From Planctomycetota bacterium (GTDB lineage Bacteria > Planctomycetota > Brocadiia > Brocadiales > Bathyanammoxibiaceae), in assembly GCA_030623665.1 (NCBI GenBank), contig JAUXLO010000110.1, forward strand, positions 1 to 6,271: a stretch of 6,271 nt of DNA, given 5' to 3'. Below the pieces are notes generated by a model. It worked only from the letters and a program-made list of their open reading frames with translations. It was not told where the DNA came from and made no database searches. Shown here one piece after another: positions 5,774 to 6,271 of the stretch (positions are counted from its first letter, which is position 1; every line of letters begins with the position of its first letter). The translations under genes were made by a program, and so were the position numbers.

Positions 5774-6271
5774 ATCTGGTGAACTGGATGTGTGCATGTA
5801 CCGTTGCCTTTACGCCATTCCTGGTTACGCCCCAACGGGTTGCTGCCGTTGAACTTACCGACGAAGAGATCGAGGGGTTCCAGGCACTCCTGGAAAAAGG
5901 GAAGGTCGAGCCCATGCTAGGCGTACAGCCTGAACGCGTGCCGCCCAGCCTGCTCGATCTTCTTGATCACTTCAGGAGCATAAGTTTTGGCGGGTACCTC
6001 GATACTTACTACCAGTACGAGAGTGTTAACCCTGGCGCCGGGGACGGTATTGCGATTACGCCGATGGGTTTCAACAGGCAGGTGGACTCTTTTACTGTAA
6101 GAGACATCGAGCTGTGGCTTTACAAACATGCGCCGCACCCGGGAGACGTCGGATTCAAAATAACCCTCAACTGGGGTGACGTCGCACGGTATTTGACACC
6201 TTTCGGACCGGTGCACGATGACGGGACCGCTCAACCCAATCCGCCTGCTACGCCAACCGGCGGCAGGCAGA
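5770..6271 (+). CDS. Outer-membrane beta-barrel porin, BBP2/OmpL-like (5' part, truncated by window)
   Basis: Only the first 167 codons are present. The ATG overlaps the bioF stop (ATGA), and AAAGGGGAAG lies about 6 bases upstream, inside the end of bioF, so translation is probably coupled. Residues 1-26 are a signal peptide without strong N-terminal charge, likely cut after VAA. Residues 28-67 form a short polar, partly helical segment (LTDEEIEGFQALLEKGK). From residue 70 on there are barrel-like strands with aromatic girdles: SISFGGYLDTYYQYES, FTVRDIELWLYKHAP (108-122) and VGFKITLNWGDVARYL (127-142). The pattern of GY-DTYY, then an ELW-L strand, then F-(V/I)-LNWGD resembles the putative beta-barrel porin-2 family (BBP2). 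The substrate is unknown. The porin call is likely; the exact family is inferred. Confidence 0.7.
   Translation, partial: MNLVNWMCACTVAFTPFLVTPQRVAAVELTDEEIEGFQALLEKGKVEPMLGVQPERVPPSLLDLLDHFRSISFGGYLDTYYQYESVNPGAGDGIAITPMGFNRQVDSFTVRDIELWLYKHAPHPGDVGFKITLNWGDVARYLTPFGPVHDDGTAQPNPPATPTGGRQ

Overview
The window looks like a piece of chromosome from a Gram-negative environmental bacterium. The signs are two exported di-heme cytochromes with CXXCH motifs, a beta-barrel porin-like protein, and strong GGAGG-type ribosome binding sites. The mix of genes (MauG-like peroxidases, a ChaN-PDZ protein, a BBP2-like porin) would suit groups such as Planctomycetota (Brocadiales), Nitrospirota or delta-type proteobacteria. 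I cannot fix the taxon from sequence alone. Nothing points to phage, plasmid, IS element, CRISPR or RNA genes.

Layout. Positions 1-261 carry no convincing gene: there are two hairpins, one of them terminator-like, and two weak small reading frames. Positions 262-3046 form a minus-strand unit read from right to left. It starts with a cytoplasmic 2-Cys peroxiredoxin (3046-2519). Nine to twelve bases later comes an exported MauG-like di-heme peroxidase (2506-1367). After an 83-base gap there is a second, tandemly duplicated MauG-like gene (1283-262), broken by a one-base frameshift near 750 and an in-frame TGA at 348-346. Positions 3047-3282 are a divergent intergenic region with a candidate promoter for the peroxiredoxin, a weak one for the rightward genes, and a strong 38-base hairpin just before the next gene. 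Positions 3283-6271 are a plus-strand unit: an exported ChaN-like protein with a C-terminal PDZ domain, an 8-amino-7-oxononanoate synthase (bioF-like), and the start of a porin-like outer-membrane protein whose ATG overlaps the bioF stop and which runs off the window.

How the genes work together. The leftward unit looks like a two-compartment peroxide defence: AhpC-type peroxiredoxin inside and cytochrome c peroxidase/MauG-type heme enzyme in the periplasm. By residue spacing, both cytochromes keep the catalytic Trp/Gln/Pro/Glu set of Pseudomonas CCP. They lack the removable distal His and carry Tyr where CCP has its Met heme ligand, as in MauG. The rightward unit combines a possible heme/metal-binding or hydrolytic ChaN-family protein, one biotin-pathway enzyme without other bio genes beside it, and a porin. 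The functional logic of that unit is unclear.

The points most worth following are the decayed tandem MauG copy, the cysteine-rich N-terminal insert of the surviving copy, and the strand-biased hairpin in the divergent promoter region.
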